This document shows, in pieces, positions 18,690-28,313 of a stretch of 58,565 bases of DNA (within the stretch, counting starts at the first letter, position 1; every line of letters begins with the position of its first letter). The position numbers and the translations under genes are program-made. Under the pieces are notes generated by a model. The model was given only the letters and a program-made list of their open reading frames with translations. It searched no databases and had not been told where the DNA came from. The DNA is from Pseudomonas nitroreducens TX1 (lineage in GTDB: Bacteria; Pseudomonadota; Gammaproteobacteria; Pseudomonadales; Pseudomonadaceae): contig NZ_AMZB01000086.1 in NCBI RefSeq assembly GCF_000313755.1, positions 1 to 58,565 on the forward strand, given 5' to 3'.

Positions 18690-19470
18690 TCTGTGCACCG
18701 TCGATTGCTGATCGAAGGGTCAATTGCCGACCCGCGGGTGCCGGAGTCTTTTGCAAGAACTCCAGAGCTTTCAGCAAGAAATTCGTAGGGTGCAACCCCT
18801 AGAGTCCGCCCACCGCGTTGCTGGTGTTCCAAGGTGCAACCCGGTCAGACCAAGAACAACAGCCAGCTTGATACGCGGGAGGGGCAGCATGCCCATCACC
18901 GGTTCTGTCTACGCTCGTAGCGCGCCTGCACCTGGCCGTGCCACCCCCGCCACGGTCCGGCCCGCAGCGCCCGCCCGTGCTCTTGCGCCGTCCGCCCTCG
19001 GACCAGCGGCGCCATTCGCCCCGTTGCTTTCTGTACAATCCGCGCCCTCGCGCGCCGGCCTGCCCCTGCCGCACCTTCATGCGCGCATCAGCACAGTTTC
19101 AATCACTCGCGACGAACGCCGTTGCCAGCCCCGTATCGTGTGGCTGGCAGGCATTTGCCGAGAGCAGGGCGCCCACATCGGCGCTTGATGGATGACCGGG
19201 CATCGCCCGGAAATCGCCTCGCACATCGCTTACCGGCGAAGGCGGGACGGAGGCCACCGTGGTGAGACGGTGGCCGCAGGAAGACGCCAGCAAGGACGGG
19301 GGCGTGCCTGCGTCGGGATGCGTAGCGGTTCGGTGCCGGTTTGGCGCCACGCGCACCCCGGTTTGCCTGTGAGCAAGCGCTAACCGGTCGGCGTCAACCA
19401 CGCCGACTGCCAGTCAAGGGTCCGCGACACCCCGCGAACCTGGATAAAAACAAGCTGTAGGGGAGTCCCC
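18690..19470 (+). promoter_or_regulatory. Long putP leader region with stacked hairpins
   Basis: I see no gene in these 780 bp. From about 19120 there are four perfect stems: TGCCAGCC/GGCTGGCA (19123-19149), CCGGGC/GCCCGG (19196-19210), GGCCACCGT/ACGGTGGCC (19252-19275) and GTCGGCGT/ACGCCGAC (19387-19407). Several GGA triplets occur between 19190 and 19320, including CAAGGACG, which fits the RsmA core CANGGANG. A possible -10 element TACAAT is near 19035. This could be a 5' leader with regulatory folding or a separate small RNA; I cannot assign it to a known riboswitch class. Confidence 0.45.
19446..19453 (+). promoter_or_regulatory. Crc/Hfq catabolite motif before putP
   Basis: AAAAACAA matches AANAANAA, the A-rich site bound by Hfq with Crc in pseudomonads, and lies 18 nt before the putP start, where binding would block ribosome loading. 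Confidence 0.55.
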
Positions 19471-20988
19471 ATGAGCGTCAACACGCCAACACTGATCACC
19501 TTCGTGATCTACATCGCAGCCATGGTTCTGATCGGCCTGGCCGCCTACCGTTCGACCAACAACTTCTCCGACTACATCCTCGGTGGCCGCAGCCTCGGCA
19601 GCTTCGTCACCGCGCTGTCGGCCGGTGCTTCGGACATGAGCGGCTGGCTGCTGATGGGCCTGCCGGGCGCCATCTACCTGTCGGGCATCTCCGAAAGCTG
19701 GATCGCCATCGGCCTGATCTGCGGTGCCTACCTGAACTGGCTGTTCGTCGCCGGCCGCCTGCGTGTGCACACCGAGCACAACGGCAACGCGCTGACGCTG
19801 CCGGACTACTTCAGCACCCGTTTCGAGGACAACAGCCGCGTCCTGCGCGTCATCTCCGCGCTGGTGATCCTGGTGTTCTTCACCATCTACTGCGCCTCCG
19901 GCATCGTCGCCGGCGCCCGCCTGTTCGAAAGCACCTTCGGCATGTCCTACGAGACTGCCCTGTGGGCCGGTGCCGCCGCGACCATCGCCTACACCTTCGT
20001 CGGTGGCTTCCTGGCGGTGAGCTGGACCGACACCGTGCAGGCCTCGCTGATGATCTTCGCGCTGATCCTCACCCCGATCATCGTGCTGTTCGCCACCGGT
20101 GGCGTGGAGCCGACCTTCGCGGCCATCGAGCTGAAGGACGCGGCCAACTTCGACATGCTCAAAGGCGCCTCCTTCGTCGGCGTGATCTCGCTGATGGCCT
20201 GGGGGCTGGGCTATTTCGGCCAGCCGCACATCCTGGCGCGCTTCATGGCCGCCGACTCGGTCAAGTCGATCCCGGCTGCCCGCCGCATCTCCATGACCTG
20301 GATGATCCTCTGCCTGGGCGGCGCGGTTGCCGTGGGCTTCTTCGGCATCGCCTACTTCCAGGCGCATCCGGAGCAGGCTGGCGCGGTCGGTGAGAACCAC
20401 GAGCGCGTGTTCATCGAACTGGCGAAGATCCTCTTCAACCCGTGGATCGCCGGCGTGCTGCTGTCCGCCATCCTCGCCGCGGTGATGAGCACCCTGAGTT
20501 GCCAGCTGCTGGTGTGTTCCTCGGCGCTGACCGAAGACTTCTACAAGGCCTTCCTGCGCAAGAACGCCAGCCAGCTCGAGCTGGTGTGGGTCGGCCGCGC
20601 CATGGTGCTGCTGGTGGCGCTGATCGCCATCGCCCTGGCCGCCAATCCGGAAAACCGCGTACTGGGCCTGGTCTCCTACGCCTGGGCCGGCTTCGGCGCC
20701 GCCTTCGGTCCGCTGGTGCTGTTCTCCGTGCTGTGGAAGGGCATGACCCGCAACGGCGCGCTGGCCGGCATCATCGTCGGCGCGGTCACCGTGATCGTCT
20801 GGAAGCAGTTCGGCTGGCTCGGCCTGTACGAGATCATTCCGGGCTTCATCCTCTCCAGCATCTCCATCGTGGTGTTCAGCCTGATCGGTGCCGCACCGTC
20901 GAAGGCGATGATCCAGCGTTTCGAGGAAGCCGAGGCGGAATACGCCGAGTCCACTCAGCCGGCCGGCACTGTCGCGACCAGCCGCTGA
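19471..20988 (+). CDS. putP: Sodium/proline symporter
   Basis: Inner-membrane SSS-family transporter that imports proline with sodium. The 505-residue product has about 13 membrane segments and the PutP motifs DYILGGRSLGSFVTALSAGA (near 34-53), SDMSGWLLMGLPGA and the sodium-site region ...SSALTEDFYKAF. A Shine-Dalgarno-like AGGGGAG precedes ATG 19471. putA, which adjoins putP in P. aeruginosa, is not in this window. Regulation is probably by the upstream leader, by Crc, and perhaps by one of the two nearby AraC proteins. Confidence 0.95.
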   Translation: MSVNTPTLITFVIYIAAMVLIGLAAYRSTNNFSDYILGGRSLGSFVTALSAGASDMSGWLLMGLPGAIYLSGISESWIAIGLICGAYLNWLFVAGRLRVHTEHNGNALTLPDYFSTRFEDNSRVLRVISALVILVFFTIYCASGIVAGARLFESTFGMSYETALWAGAAATIAYTFVGGFLAVSWTDTVQASLMIFALILTPIIVLFATGGVEPTFAAIELKDAANFDMLKGASFVGVISLMAWGLGYFGQPHILARFMAADSVKSIPAARRISMTWMILCLGGAVAVGFFGIAYFQAHPEQAGAVGENHERVFIELAKILFNPWIAGVLLSAILAAVMSTLSCQLLVCSSALTEDFYKAFLRKNASQLELVWVGRAMVLLVALIAIALAANPENRVLGLVSYAWAGFGAAFGPLVLFSVLWKGMTRNGALAGIIVGAVTVIVWKQFGWLGLYEIIPGFILSSISIVVFSLIGAAPSKAMIQRFEEAEAEYAESTQPAGTVATSR

Positions 20989-21008
20989 TCCTGAGCTGAA
21001 GTAAGGAA

Positions 21009-21040
21009 GGTCGCGCTCCCGAAAGGGGCGCGGCCTTTTT
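21009..21040 (+). terminator. Rho-independent terminator of putP
   Basis: An 11-bp stem (21009-21019 with 21025-21035, G-U pairs included) over a short loop is followed by TTTTT at 21036-21040, 20 nt after the putP stop. Confidence 0.88.
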
Positions 21041-21053
21041 CTTTCGGGTTTTT

Positions 21054-21126
21054 GTAGGAGCGAGCTTGCTCGCGAACCTCTTGATGCCGGGGTGCCGGGT
21101 GGGTTCGCGAGCAAGCTCGCTCCTGC
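21054..21126. repeat. Inverted REP pair
   Basis: A 25-bp unit at 21054-21078 (starting GTAGGAGCGAGCTTGCTCGC) is repeated in inverse at 21102-21126 with one difference at the end, so the 73 bp can form a long stem. It lies between putP and the convergent MFS gene. Confidence 0.85.
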
Positions 21127-21170
21127 AGTTCATGGCTCCTACGCTAGTTGGCAAATCCGGCGCGGGGCGA

Positions 21171-22364
21171 TCAGCGCGAGGTGTTGCCGCTCAGCGCTGC
21201 CGCATAGCGCCAGCAGGCGAACAGGCACAGCAGCAGGCCGACCACTGCCAGCGCGCCGCCGACGTAGCCGATCCATTCCAGCCCCATGCCCACTGCCACG
21301 CGGCTGCCCAGCAGCGCGCCGCCGCCGATGCCGACGTTGTACAGGCCGGAGAACATCGCCATGGCCACGTCAGTCGCATCATGGGCGAGCTGCAGAACCT
21401 TGGCCTGCAGCGCCAGGCCGAAGCAGAGGATCGCCGCGCCCCAGAACAGGCTCAGGCCCAATAGTGCCGTGGAAGAGTGGGCCAGTGGCATCAACAGCAG
21501 GAGCGAGCCGCCGAGCACGGCGATGGCGATGCACGGGAAGGCGCGGGGGGCGCGCTCGCTGTAGCGGCTGAAGAGGATCGAGCCGAACATTCCGGCGCCG
21601 CCGAACAGCAGCAGGAGCAGGGTGGTCTTCTGGCTATCGAGCGCAGCGACCTCGCGGGCGAACGGTTCGATGTAGCTGTAGGCGGTGAATTGCGCGGTGA
21701 TCACCAGCACGGTGAGCACGTACATCGACACCAGCGCCGGACGGCGCAGCAGCAGCGGCAGGCTGCGCAGCGACCCGGAATTCTGGCTCGGCAGCAGCGG
21801 CAGCGCGCGGGCCAGCCAGAGCACCACCACCACCGAGACGCCGGCGATGGTGAGGAAGGTCGTGCGCCAACCCAGGGCCTCGCCGAGCATGCGCCCAAGC
21901 GGGATGCCGAGAACCATCGCCAGGATGGTTCCGGTGGCCAGCAATCCGAGGGCTTTCGCCTGCTGGCCCGGCGGCGCCACGCGCACCGCGAGCGACGCGG
22001 TGATCGACCAGAACACCGCGTGGGCGAAGGCGATGCCGAAGCGGCTGATCATCAGCACGGTGAAGTTCCAGGCGAAGCCGGAGAGCACGTGGCTGGCGAT
22101 GAACAGGCAGAAGATCACCACCAGCAGGCGGCGGCGCTCCATGTTGCGGGTCAATTGCATCAGCGGCAGCGAGGCCAGCGACACGACCCAGGCATAGAGC
22201 GTGAGCATCAGCCCGGTCTGTTCCGGACGCATGTCGAAGCTCGCGCCGATGTCGCTGAGCAGGCCCACCGGGACGAATTCGGTGGTGTTGAAGATGAAGG
22301 CGGCGATGGCCAGGGCGATGACGTTCAGCCAACTGCCGGAGCGGGTTTCTTGCGCGGTGGTCAT
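21171..22364 (-). CDS. MFS efflux transporter, SotB/YdhP-like
   Basis: The 397-residue product has 12 predicted membrane segments and the start [20 protein letters not shown], typical of the SotB/AraJ drug:H+ antiporter-1 group that exports sugars, acetylated sugars or drugs. The motif A region [10 protein letters not shown] follows segment 2 and motif C-like [15 protein letters not shown] follows segment 5. It is followed by the inverted REP and has no operon partner. The substrate cannot be told from sequence. Confidence 0.9.
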   Translation of the reverse strand: MTTAQETRSGSWLNVIALAIAAFIFNTTEFVPVGLLSDIGASFDMRPEQTGLMLTLYAWVVSLASLPLMQLTRNMERRRLLVVIFCLFIASHVLSGFAWNFTVLMISRFGIAFAHAVFWSITASLAVRVAPPGQQAKALGLLATGTILAMVLGIPLGRMLGEALGWRTTFLTIAGVSVVVVLWLARALPLLPSQNSGSLRSLPLLLRRPALVSMYVLTVLVITAQFTAYSYIEPFAREVAALDSQKTTLLLLLFGGAGMFGSILFSRYSERAPRAFPCIAIAVLGGSLLLLMPLAHSSTALLGLSLFWGAAILCFGLALQAKVLQLAHDATDVAMAMFSGLYNVGIGGGALLGSRVAVGMGLEWIGYVGGALAVVGLLLCLFACWRYAAALSGNTSR

Positions 22365-22522
22365 GGGAATCCTGAGGTGAAGTGGGGCTCAGGCCGTGCC
22401 CTGGGATCACGCGCGGGCGTGTCGCGGGCAAAGAAGAATTGTTGTTGCGGCAGGCTTGATTCTACCCACGGCCAGCCCATCGCGCACGGCGAAGCGGCAC
22501 CTGCGCGGGCGCAGCGGCAGGC

Positions 22523-23437
22523 TCAGGCGGCGTTGCCGATCAACGGGTCTGGGGCTTGCGCCGCTTCCTCGCCCAGCCAGTCGAGGAAGGCGCGCACCGG
22601 TGGGTGGCGCTCGCGGCCCGGTACGCAGAGCGCTGTATAGCGGGCGCCGGGCACATTGATCTCCGGGCGGTAGGGCACCAGCAGACCTTTCTCCACGCTC
22701 TCGGACACCAGTAGCGAGCTGGCCAGCACCAGCCCCTGGCCGGCGATGGCCGCCTGCAGGGCGTAGAACTCCTCGTCGTACTCGCGCTGCACCGCCTGGG
22801 CCAGCAGGCACTCCTCGCCGGCCACCTGGCACCAGGCCTTCCAGCCGCGCTCGTAGAGCTCGGAGTTGTGCCAGCGCACGCTGATCATCTCCGGCACTTC
22901 CACATCGGCGGTAGCCACCAGCGCCGGCGCGCCATAGACGGCGAAGCGCTCCGCCAGCAGGAACTGGCTGTGCATGCGCGGGTAGTCGCCGAAGCCGTAG
23001 CGGATCGCCAGGTCGACGCTGGCGTCCTGCTGCAGGTCGAGCAGCTCGCACTGGCTGTCCAGGCGCAGGCGGATGTGCGGATGGCGCGCGTAGAAGCGGC
23101 CCAGGCGCGGCACCAGCCACAGCGCGGCGAAGGCCGGCGTGGTGGAGATCGTCAGGCTGCTGGCGCTGCGCTGCGGGCGCAGGCTGTCCACCGACTGCGA
23201 CACCTCCAGCAGCGCGCCGTGCAGGCTGCGGAACAGTCGCTCGCCGGCGTCGGTCAGGCGCACCTGGCGCGGCAGTCGCTCGAACAGCGGCAGGCCCAGC
23301 CATTGCTCCAGCGCGCGGACCTGGTGGGACACCGCCGTGGGTGTCACTGCCAGTTCCTGGGCGGCGGCCTTGAAGCTCAGCTGGCGCGCAGCGGACTCGA
23401 AAGTGCGCAGGGCGGGTAGCGGCAAGTTGGCGAACAT
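22523..23437 (-). CDS. LysR family regulator (GcvA-like)
   Basis: The 304-residue product has the N-terminal winged helix ([20 protein letters not shown] and [17 protein letters not shown], about residues 10-46) and a substrate-binding-type effector domain. Two in-frame ATGs exist: 23449 (MERSMFANL) and 23437 ([10 protein letters not shown]). The second has GGAG about 7 nt upstream and fits GcvA-type starts, so it is preferred. It is divergent from azoR with 139 bp between them; the arrangement matches PA0784-PA0785, suggesting it controls azoR. Confidence 0.9.
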   Translation of the reverse strand: MFANLPLPALRTFESAARQLSFKAAAQELAVTPTAVSHQVRALEQWLGLPLFERLPRQVRLTDAGERLFRSLHGALLEVSQSVDSLRPQRSASSLTISTTPAFAALWLVPRLGRFYARHPHIRLRLDSQCELLDLQQDASVDLAIRYGFGDYPRMHSQFLLAERFAVYGAPALVATADVEVPEMISVRWHNSELYERGWKAWCQVAGEECLLAQAVQREYDEEFYALQAAIAGQGLVLASSLLVSESVEKGLLVPYRPEINVPGARYTALCVPGRERHPPVRAFLDWLGEEAAQAPDPLIGNAA

Positions 23438-23576
23438 AGAGCGCTCCATGGGTGAGCTGGATTCATCTGGAAGGAGATCCCCTCAGTTGTCCGGTCGGCC
23501 TCCTGTAAATAGCTTAGGCAGCAACTGGAGGCCAGTCATGGCCTCCGCAGTGTACACCTTGAGCAAGGAATTACAG

Positions 23577-24215
23577 ATGAGTAGGATTCTTTCCATCCAC
23601 GCCAGTCCCCGTGCCGACCGCTCGCATTCCCGCCGCCTGGCCGAGGGCTTTCTCGCCGCGCTGCCGCAGGCATCGATTACCCGCCGGGAAGTGGGTCGCG
23701 CCGATCTGCCCCATGTCAGCGAAGGTTTCATCGCCGCCGCCTTCCATCCGGAGCCGGACAATCGTCCGGCTGCTTTGCAGGCCGAGCTGGCGCTGAGCGA
23801 GGAACTGGTGGACGAATTGCTCGCCCACGATCTGCTAGTGATCTCCACGCCCATGTACAACTTCAGCGTGCCCAGCGGGCTGAAGGCCTGGGTCGACCAG
23901 ATTGTCCGTCTCGGCCGCACTTTCGACCTGCACGTCAAGGACGGCGAAGCCGAATATGAACCGCTGCTCAAGGGCCGTAAGGCACTGATCATTACCAGCC
24001 GTGGTGGTGCCGGCATGGGGCCGGGCGGCGCGCTGGAGTGGATGAACCACGCCGACGCCTGGCTGCGCGTGGCCCTGGGTTTCCTCGGCATCGAGGATGT
24101 ACGGGTGATCGCCGCCGAGGGCGAGGAGGGTCATCCCGAAGCTTTCCGCGCGTCTTATCAACAGGCTGAAAAGGCCCTGGCCGATCTCGCCGAGAGCGAG
24201 TGGGCGCGTGCGTGA
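23577..24215 (+). CDS. azoR: FMN-dependent NADH-azoreductase
   Basis: The 212-residue flavodoxin-like enzyme reduces azo compounds and quinones with NAD(P)H in the cytoplasm and protects against quinone stress. Motifs are the FMN phosphate loop [16 protein letters not shown] (about residues 9-24), [17 protein letters not shown] (about 94-110) and SRGGAGMG. The start ATG 23577 gives [11 protein letters not shown]. Its TGA shares one base with the ATG of the SMR gene, so the two are translationally coupled. Confidence 0.94.
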   Translation: MSRILSIHASPRADRSHSRRLAEGFLAALPQASITRREVGRADLPHVSEGFIAAAFHPEPDNRPAALQAELALSEELVDELLAHDLLVISTPMYNFSVPSGLKAWVDQIVRLGRTFDLHVKDGEAEYEPLLKGRKALIITSRGGAGMGPGGALEWMNHADAWLRVALGFLGIEDVRVIAAEGEEGHPEAFRASYQQAEKALADLAESEWARA

Positions 24216-24523
24216 TGGCCTGGACCATGCTGATGGTGGCGGCGGTGTTCGAAGTGATGTTCGCGGTGTCGATGAAGTACGCCGAAGGCTTCACCCGGCC
24301 CTTGCCGACCGTGGTGACGGTGCTCGCCGTGATCGGCGGGATCTTCTTCCTTACCCTGGCGATGCGCCAGTTGCCGGTGAGCATCGCCTACCCGGTCTGG
24401 ACGGCCATCGGCACGCTGGGCACAGTGTTCTTCGGCTTCCTGCTGCTGGGCGAGGCGCTGACGCTGACCAAGCTGGTCTCGGTGGCGCTGATCATCGCCG
24501 GGGTGGCCGGGCTGCGGACGTGA
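24215..24523 (+). CDS. SMR family small multidrug/guanidinium exporter
   Basis: The 102-residue product has four membrane segments with the SMR glutamate in the first (AAVFEVMFAVSMKYAEGF, Glu13) and the motif PVWTAIGTLGTVFFGFLLLGE. It acts as an inner-membrane proton-coupled dimer. The sequence KYAEGFTRPLPT resembles the SugE/Gdx (guanidinium) branch, but EmrE-type drug export cannot be excluded. ATG 24215 overlaps the azoR stop, implying a joint response to toxic organics. Confidence 0.88.
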   Translation: MAWTMLMVAAVFEVMFAVSMKYAEGFTRPLPTVVTVLAVIGGIFFLTLAMRQLPVSIAYPVWTAIGTLGTVFFGFLLLGEALTLTKLVSVALIIAGVAGLRT

Positions 24524-24583
24524 TCGCCCGAACCGGAGCTTGATGCTAAGGTGCCGCGCATTTCCCGCACGACGGCACCGACC

Positions 24584-24805
24584 ATGAACGACAAACCGAA
24601 GAATCCGCTGCACGGCGTGACCCTGGAAGCCATCCTCAACCTCCTGGTGGCGCAGTACGGCTGGGACGGGCTGGCCAAGCGCATCGACGTGCGCTGCTTC
24701 AAGAACGATCCGAGCATCAAGTCCAGCCTGACCTTCCTGCGCCGCACGCCCTGGGCGCGGGAGCAGGTCGAGGCGTTGTACGTGAAGACTGTCCAGAAGA
24801 GTTGA
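24584..24805 (+). CDS. VF530 family DNA-binding protein (DUF2132)
   Basis: The 73-residue product matches the VF530 family: [20 protein letters not shown], then [20 protein letters not shown] and [15 protein letters not shown] member has been solved as a small helical DNA-binding protein; its cellular role is unknown. ATG 24584 is preferred over an earlier in-frame start because family members begin just before NPLHG. It lies 60 nt after the SMR gene and could be read with it. Confidence 0.88.
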   Translation: MNDKPKNPLHGVTLEAILNLLVAQYGWDGLAKRIDVRCFKNDPSIKSSLTFLRRTPWAREQVEALYVKTVQKS

Positions 24806-24862
24806 GGGCGGGATGTGCGTAGGAGCAACTGTCTTCTTCTGCGAGTCCGTGCTCGGGGTTCT

Positions 24863-25131
24863 TCCCTCTCCCCAGCCCTCTCCCTGAAGGGAGAGGGAGC
24901 TGCCCGTGCCGGCTGACGTCAAGGTTTCATGCTGCTCCGTACGGTCCCCTCTCCCGCTTGCGGGAGAGGGTTAGGGAGAGGGGCTTTCGGGCTCGTAGGA
25001 GCGGACGTTCTGCGCTCGGGTCGACCCTCTCCCTGAAGGGAGAGGGGACCGGTGCGGAGCAGGGGAAAAACCACAGCGTCAGCCGGTACGGACAGCTCCC
25101 TCTCCCTTCAGGGAGAGGGCTGGGGAGAGGG
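24863..25131. repeat. Two CCCTCTCCC palindromic repeat pairs
   Basis: This gap without a gene (24806-25196) holds two tandem sets of the CCCTCTCCC palindrome: 24863-24982 and 25024-25131. Each set is an inverted pair of units with GAAGGGAGAGGG arms. Part of a GTAGGAGCGGACG REP unit lies between them near 24995. No terminator with T-run was seen. Confidence 0.75.
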
Positions 25132-25196
25132 GAAAACGCAGGCGCGGACTATCAGAAGAAGACGGTTGCTCCTACGTTCTCTGTCGCCATTGACGC

Positions 25197-28100
25197 TCAG
25201 CGCCAACTCACCCGCAGGTTATCCAGCCGCTCCTGGCAGCCGGTGCTGATGCCCGGCTCCAGGTAGCTCGACAGCGTCGGCGCCATGCCCTTGAGCACCT
25301 GCACCGGCAGCGCCGAGGTGAACTTGAAGCCGTCCGACTCGCTGCCGGCGACATAGGCGGTGAGCGTGCCGAAGTGGCGTGGGCCGATGTAGAAGACGAA
25401 GGTCGCCGTGCGGTTCATCGCCTTGGAGCTCTTCACCCAGCCGCTGCGGGTGACGCTCTCGATACGGTTGTCGCCGGTGCCCGTCTTGCCGCCCATCACC
25501 AGCGCGTTGCCGTTGGCCAGCTTGAAGGTGCCGGACAGGCGCCGCGCGGTGCCTGCGTCCACCACTTGCGACAGCGCGGTGCGCAGGGCCTGGGCGACTT
25601 CCGAGCGCATCACCTGCCGGCCTTTGTTGGATTCCGGGCCGAGGGTGACTTCGTAGGGCGTGGCGGCGGCGAAGTGCAGGCTGTCGATGCGCAGGGTCGG
25701 CATGCGTACGCCATCGTTGAGGATGATGCCCATCAGCTCCGCCAGCGCCGCCGGGCGATCGCCGGAACTGCCCAGCGCGGTGGCCAGCGACGGCACCAGG
25801 TGGTCGAACGGGTAGCCCAGGCGCTTCCACTGTTCGTGCAGGTCGAGGAAGGCTTCCACTTCCAGCATGATGCGGATGCGCTTGTCGCGGGCGTACTTGT
25901 GCCGCGACTTGAACAGCCAGCCATAGACTTCCTTTCGCTCGGCGCTACTGGCAGCCACGGCGTCGGCGAAGGTCGCCGCCGGCTGACGTTGCAGGTAGCC
26001 CAGCAGCCACAGCTCCAACGGGTGAACGCGGGCGACGTAGCCCTGGTCGTTGAGGTTGAAGGCGCCCGGCCCGTAGCGGGTGTAGAGGTCCTCGATGCGC
26101 TTGTCGGTGAGCTTGTCGCCAGCGTAATGGCCCTGCTTCAGGCGGTCCTGCAGGAAGGCGGCGAAGGTCGGGACATCGGCCTGCGGCTGCAGGTAGCGGT
26201 GGATCGCCGCCAGCCGCACCGGCCAGGCGCGCAGGCCGTCGAGGAAGGTCGTCAGGCGCGCGTCGTTGTCCTTGCCCTTGTACTTCTGCCAGAAACGCAG
26301 CAGGTAGACCTGGCTTTCCTTGTCGACGAAACGGTCGAGGTAGTCCTGTCGGCGGGGGTCTTTGTCGTCGGCCAGCACGGTGACCTTGCTGCCCTCGTTG
26401 GCGTAGATATCGTGGCGCACCAGGTCACGCAGAAGGCGTACGAAGGGCAGGTTGATCGACTCGCGCAGGGCGTCCTGCAGGGTCGGGATTCGCCCGTTGT
26501 CTTCCTTGCGGAAGTTGCTGAAGGTGTGGATGCCACCGCCGGTAAAGAAGCTCTCGTACGGACTGGCAGAGTACTTGCGCTGCAGGGCGGCGGCGAGCAT
26601 GTCCGGCAGGTTGCGGTCCTTGGCGGTGATCAGGTAGTCGATGGACCAGCGGGTGAGGAAGTCCAGCGGTTCCACCGGCACCTTCTTCAGTTCCGCGACG
26701 GACAGCGGCGCGTACTGCTGGTGCAGGTCGGCGATGGTTTCCAGGTAGGTGGCGAGTACCCGCAGCTTGGCCGTGGAGCCCAACTCCAGCTTGCTGCCCT
26801 CATTGATGTCGAAGGGCTGCTCGGTGCTGTCGGTCTGCACGCGCACACGGTTGCCGCTGGGGGTGCGCTCGAACAGGGTGAAGCTGTAGCGCACGTCGCG
26901 GGTCTTGTCCTTGGACAGCAGGTGCTCGCCGAACAGGCCGATCTGCTCGGCGAATTCCGGGTCGGACAGATGCCGCAGGTAACCGGTGACCTGCTCCTGC
27001 AACTCATGCTGCAGGGTGGTGGTGAAGCTCATGTCGAAGCGGTCGAGGTCGTACAGCGGCACGTCGAGCATACCGGCCAGGCGGGTGCGGGCGAGGCCGA
27101 TGCCCTTGTTGTTCTCCAGCGGGGTGAAGCTCGGTTCGCTGCGCGGGTCGCGGAACACCAGTTTCTGCTTGAGCGCGGCGTCGCGCAGTTCGGGGGCGAT
27201 CACCTTGTTCTGCGCCAGCAGGCGCAGGTAGCTGTCGGTCAGCACGGCGAGCTGGTCGCGGCCGCGCGCCAGGTACCAGGACGGTCGACGGTGGGCGATC
27301 ATCAGCGACACCACCTGGCGCAGGGCTTTGCCCTGTGCGGCGAGTTCCGCGGCGGAACCCGGCGCAGCGTTGAGCAGCTTGTTCACCTGCTGGTAGTCGG
27401 CGCCGTACCAGATCCAAAGGCCGTCCGGCAAACCGCTGACTTCGCCGTAGCCCGGCTGCGCCGAGAGCGGCACCGAGTTGAGGTAGGTGAGGGCGACGTT
27501 GCGCCGCGCGGCCAGGTTTTCCGGTCCGCTCTGGTAGGTGCGCACGCTGGCCGAAGCCATCTGCCGCAGCTTGTCGGTGATCGAGTTGGTGCGGCCATCC
27601 TCGGAATGGCGGTACTTCTCGATCTGCGTGGCCAGGGTACTGCCGCCGGGGGCGTGATTGCCCAGGCCGACCAGCTTGCCCACCTGCGCCACCGAGGCCT
27701 GGGTGAAGCGACTCCAGTCGATGGCCGGATTCAGGTAGGGGCGCTCGGGGTCGAGCAGGTCGCGGTTCTCGATGAACAGCAGGCTATTGACGATGGTCGG
27801 CGAGATGCTCTCGAAGTTGGCGTAGAGACGCTGCGGGTAGCGGAAGTTGTAGATCGGCAGGCCGCGGCAGTCGGCGATGTCGACTCCGGCCTGGGCCTTC
27901 TCCGGGTAGGGCGGGAACAGGCCGTGACTGGTGTACTGCATCAGTGGATCGGAGAAGCGCGCCTGGCTCAGGGTGACGAAATTGCGCTCGTGCAGGCGAC
28001 CGAGGAAGCTGGGCAACTGCTGGTAACCCAGACGGCGGTCGAAGGGCCCGCCCTGTGGATAAACCACGTTGCCGGTGCTGCCTTGTTCCAGGCTCCAGGT

Positions 28101-28313
28101 CAGTCCGGTCGCGTAGCGCGCCAGCTCGCGCGCCTGCAGCTTGGAGGTGCGCGCTTCATAGAGCAGCGCCGCACCCATGGCGGCCAGCAACGGCAGGAGA
28201 AACAGGAAGAGGATGAGGAAACGGTGGTGATGCACTTTCTGCGGGGAAAGGCCGGGCCCCAGACTTCCCGGTTGACCTGCCACTTGCGTACCGGAATGCT
28301 TCGAGTTGCCCAT
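25197..28313 (-). CDS. Large class A PBP-like protein (GT51 plus transpeptidase)
   Basis: The 1038-residue bitopic membrane protein has one membrane segment at about 32-52, a GT51 glycosyltransferase-like domain (Glu182 in FIENRDLL, GGSTLATQIEK at 223-233, YLNSVPL at 277-283) and a transpeptidase domain with STAK (513-516), SIN (619-621) and KTG (943-945). All three transpeptidase motifs are intact. The GT51 motifs differ from consensus: ED is EN, and the usual RKxxE motif reads DKLRQ (247-251), losing the second acidic residue. The SxN-KTG distance of about 320 residues is far longer than in PBP1b. It corresponds by position to PA0788. ATG 28313 begins before a basic stretch and the anchor. 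Confidence 0.85.
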   Translation of the reverse strand: MGNSKHSGTQVAGQPGSLGPGLSPQKVHHHRFLILFLFLLPLLAAMGAALLYEARTSKLQARELARYATGLTWSLEQGSTGNVVYPQGGPFDRRLGYQQLPSFLGRLHERNFVTLSQARFSDPLMQYTSHGLFPPYPEKAQAGVDIADCRGLPIYNFRYPQRLYANFESISPTIVNSLLFIENRDLLDPERPYLNPAIDWSRFTQASVAQVGKLVGLGNHAPGGSTLATQIEKYRHSEDGRTNSITDKLRQMASASVRTYQSGPENLAARRNVALTYLNSVPLSAQPGYGEVSGLPDGLWIWYGADYQQVNKLLNAAPGSAAELAAQGKALRQVVSLMIAHRRPSWYLARGRDQLAVLTDSYLRLLAQNKVIAPELRDAALKQKLVFRDPRSEPSFTPLENNKGIGLARTRLAGMLDVPLYDLDRFDMSFTTTLQHELQEQVTGYLRHLSDPEFAEQIGLFGEHLLSKDKTRDVRYSFTLFERTPSGNRVRVQTDSTEQPFDINEGSKLELGSTAKLRVLATYLETIADLHQQYAPLSVAELKKVPVEPLDFLTRWSIDYLITAKDRNLPDMLAAALQRKYSASPYESFFTGGGIHTFSNFRKEDNGRIPTLQDALRESINLPFVRLLRDLVRHDIYANEGSKVTVLADDKDPRRQDYLDRFVDKESQVYLLRFWQKYKGKDNDARLTTFLDGLRAWPVRLAAIHRYLQPQADVPTFAAFLQDRLKQGHYAGDKLTDKRIEDLYTRYGPGAFNLNDQGYVARVHPLELWLLGYLQRQPAATFADAVAASSAERKEVYGWLFKSRHKYARDKRIRIMLEVEAFLDLHEQWKRLGYPFDHLVPSLATALGSSGDRPAALAELMGIILNDGVRMPTLRIDSLHFAAATPYEVTLGPESNKGRQVMRSEVAQALRTALSQVVDAGTARRLSGTFKLANGNALVMGGKTGTGDNRIESVTRSGWVKSSKAMNRTATFVFYIGPRHFGTLTAYVAGSESDGFKFTSALPVQVLKGMAPTLSSYLEPGISTGCQERLDNLRVSWR

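Noticed and set aside
18890..19440. Known riboswitch (cobalamin, glycine, TPP) before putP
   Set aside because: None of the conserved boxes of these classes was found, so I report only an unassigned structured leader.
19414..21114. A 566-residue minus-strand frame opposite putP
   Set aside because: Shadow frame; putP is unmistakable on the other strand.
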